The position numbers were made by a program, and so were the translations under genes. 5,651 nt of DNA from JBOHUX01 sp050734915 (GTDB taxonomy: Bacteria > Chloroflexota > Dormibacteria > Dormibacterales > Dormibacteraceae): contig JBOHUX010000152.1 of assembly GCA_050734915.1 (NCBI GenBank), forward strand, positions 1-5,651, written 5' to 3'. Positions within the stretch are counted from its first letter, which is position 1, and each line of letters begins with the position of its first letter. Below the pieces are notes generated by a model. It ran no database searches. It was not told the DNA's origin and saw only the letters and a program-made list of their open reading frames with translations. Shown here in pieces: positions 5,474 through 5,651 of this stretch.

Positions 5474-5650
5474 TCAGCAGCGAATGCCGAGGACGCCAGA
5501 AAGGATGAAGGGTGGAGTTCCCTCGCGTTGGTGGACGAGTCGGCGCTTGTGAAGGTGGGCTAAAGTCCAGGTCATTACCTCCAGGGCCATCATTGGCAGC
5601 GCCAGCTCTTCGAGCGGCCTGGGCGCCTGAAGCGAGCGGTCAATCCAGGC
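5474..5650 (-). CDS. C-terminal fragment of a - strand gene entering from the right edge
   Basis: On the - strand the frame is open from the window edge (base 5650) to a TGA at 5474-5476, giving 58 residues with no start needed. About three quarters of third codon positions are G or C, in keeping with coding here. The segment RPLEELALPMMALEVMTWTL (about 11-30) followed by AHLHKRRLVHQREG resembles a winged-helix: a helix, a longer helix, then a turn with K/R-RLV and a short hairpin. Such a small winged-helix closes some LACTB2-type MBL hydrolases and also occurs in regulators, so the family cannot be named safely. It stops 4 nt from the tRNA-Ser 3' end, converging with it. It may be a gene end, a remnant, or chance. 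Confidence 0.4.
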   Translation of the reverse strand, partial: AWIDRSLQAPRPLEELALPMMALEVMTWTLAHLHKRRLVHQREGTPPFILSGVLGIRC

Positions 5651-5651
5651 C

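Noticed and set aside
4645..5552. + strand frames downstream of and overlapping the serS end
   Set aside because: One is an out-of-frame shadow of serS; the other runs through the tRNA gene and is antisense to the better-supported NTF2-like frame.
5569..5580. AGGT-CATT-ACCT inverted repeat
   Set aside because: A 4-bp stem is expected by chance and falls in a probable coding frame.
5470..5651. Small SRP RNA gene, often found near tRNA-Ser
   Set aside because: The conserved SRP RNA tetraloop and GGAAGCA-type asymmetric loop sequences are absent on both strands.
1..5651. CRISPR array, insertion sequence, phage, defence or toxin-antitoxin system
   Set aside because: No regular direct repeats, transposase or integrase motifs, terminal inverted repeats or paired small genes were seen; the content is housekeeping.

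Overview
The window is high-GC bacterial chromosome with strong G/C preference at third codon positions. It holds a compact housekeeping block on the + strand, and a small gene plus a probable gene fragment on the - strand. Every confidently named gene is core bacterial machinery. I see no phage, transposon, CRISPR, toxin or biosynthetic signature and no convincing new system. The taxon cannot be fixed from this sequence; the composition, the type III pantothenate kinase and the near-leaderless greA promoter fit many high-GC phyla.

Layout, left to right: (1) 1-741 +, the 3' nine-tenths of coaX (type III pantothenate kinase, coenzyme A synthesis), cut by the left edge. (2) 763-1662 +, a metallo-beta-lactamase-fold hydrolase with intact metal ligands and an ambiguous start. 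(3) 1677-1741, a regulatory knot: a hairpin terminator closing the first transcript whose T-tract overlaps the -35 of an extended -10 promoter for greA. (4) 1739-2206 +, greA (transcript cleavage factor). (5) 2262-3689 +, lysS, which lacks about 20-25 residues between motifs 2 and 3. (6) 3692-4957 +, serS, 2 nt after lysS. (7) 4899-5321 -, a small NTF2/SnoaL-like protein whose 3' end runs 59 nt into serS on the opposite strand. (8) 5380-5469 +, tRNA-Ser(TGA) with encoded CCA and a C where U33 is expected. (9) 5474-5650 -, the end of a reading frame entering from the right edge.

Functionally the block joins CoA synthesis, transcript proofreading and tRNA charging. coaX, greA and lysS near each other recalls the coaX-dusB-greA-lysS neighbourhood of many Firmicutes, with the MBL hydrolase where dusB would be. 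serS is tightly coupled to lysS, and its substrate tRNA-Ser lies about 420 nt downstream. The points most worth checking are the tRNA-Ser C33, the shortened LysRS, the overlapping terminator/promoter before greA, and the degraded-looking tail of the NTF2-like gene.
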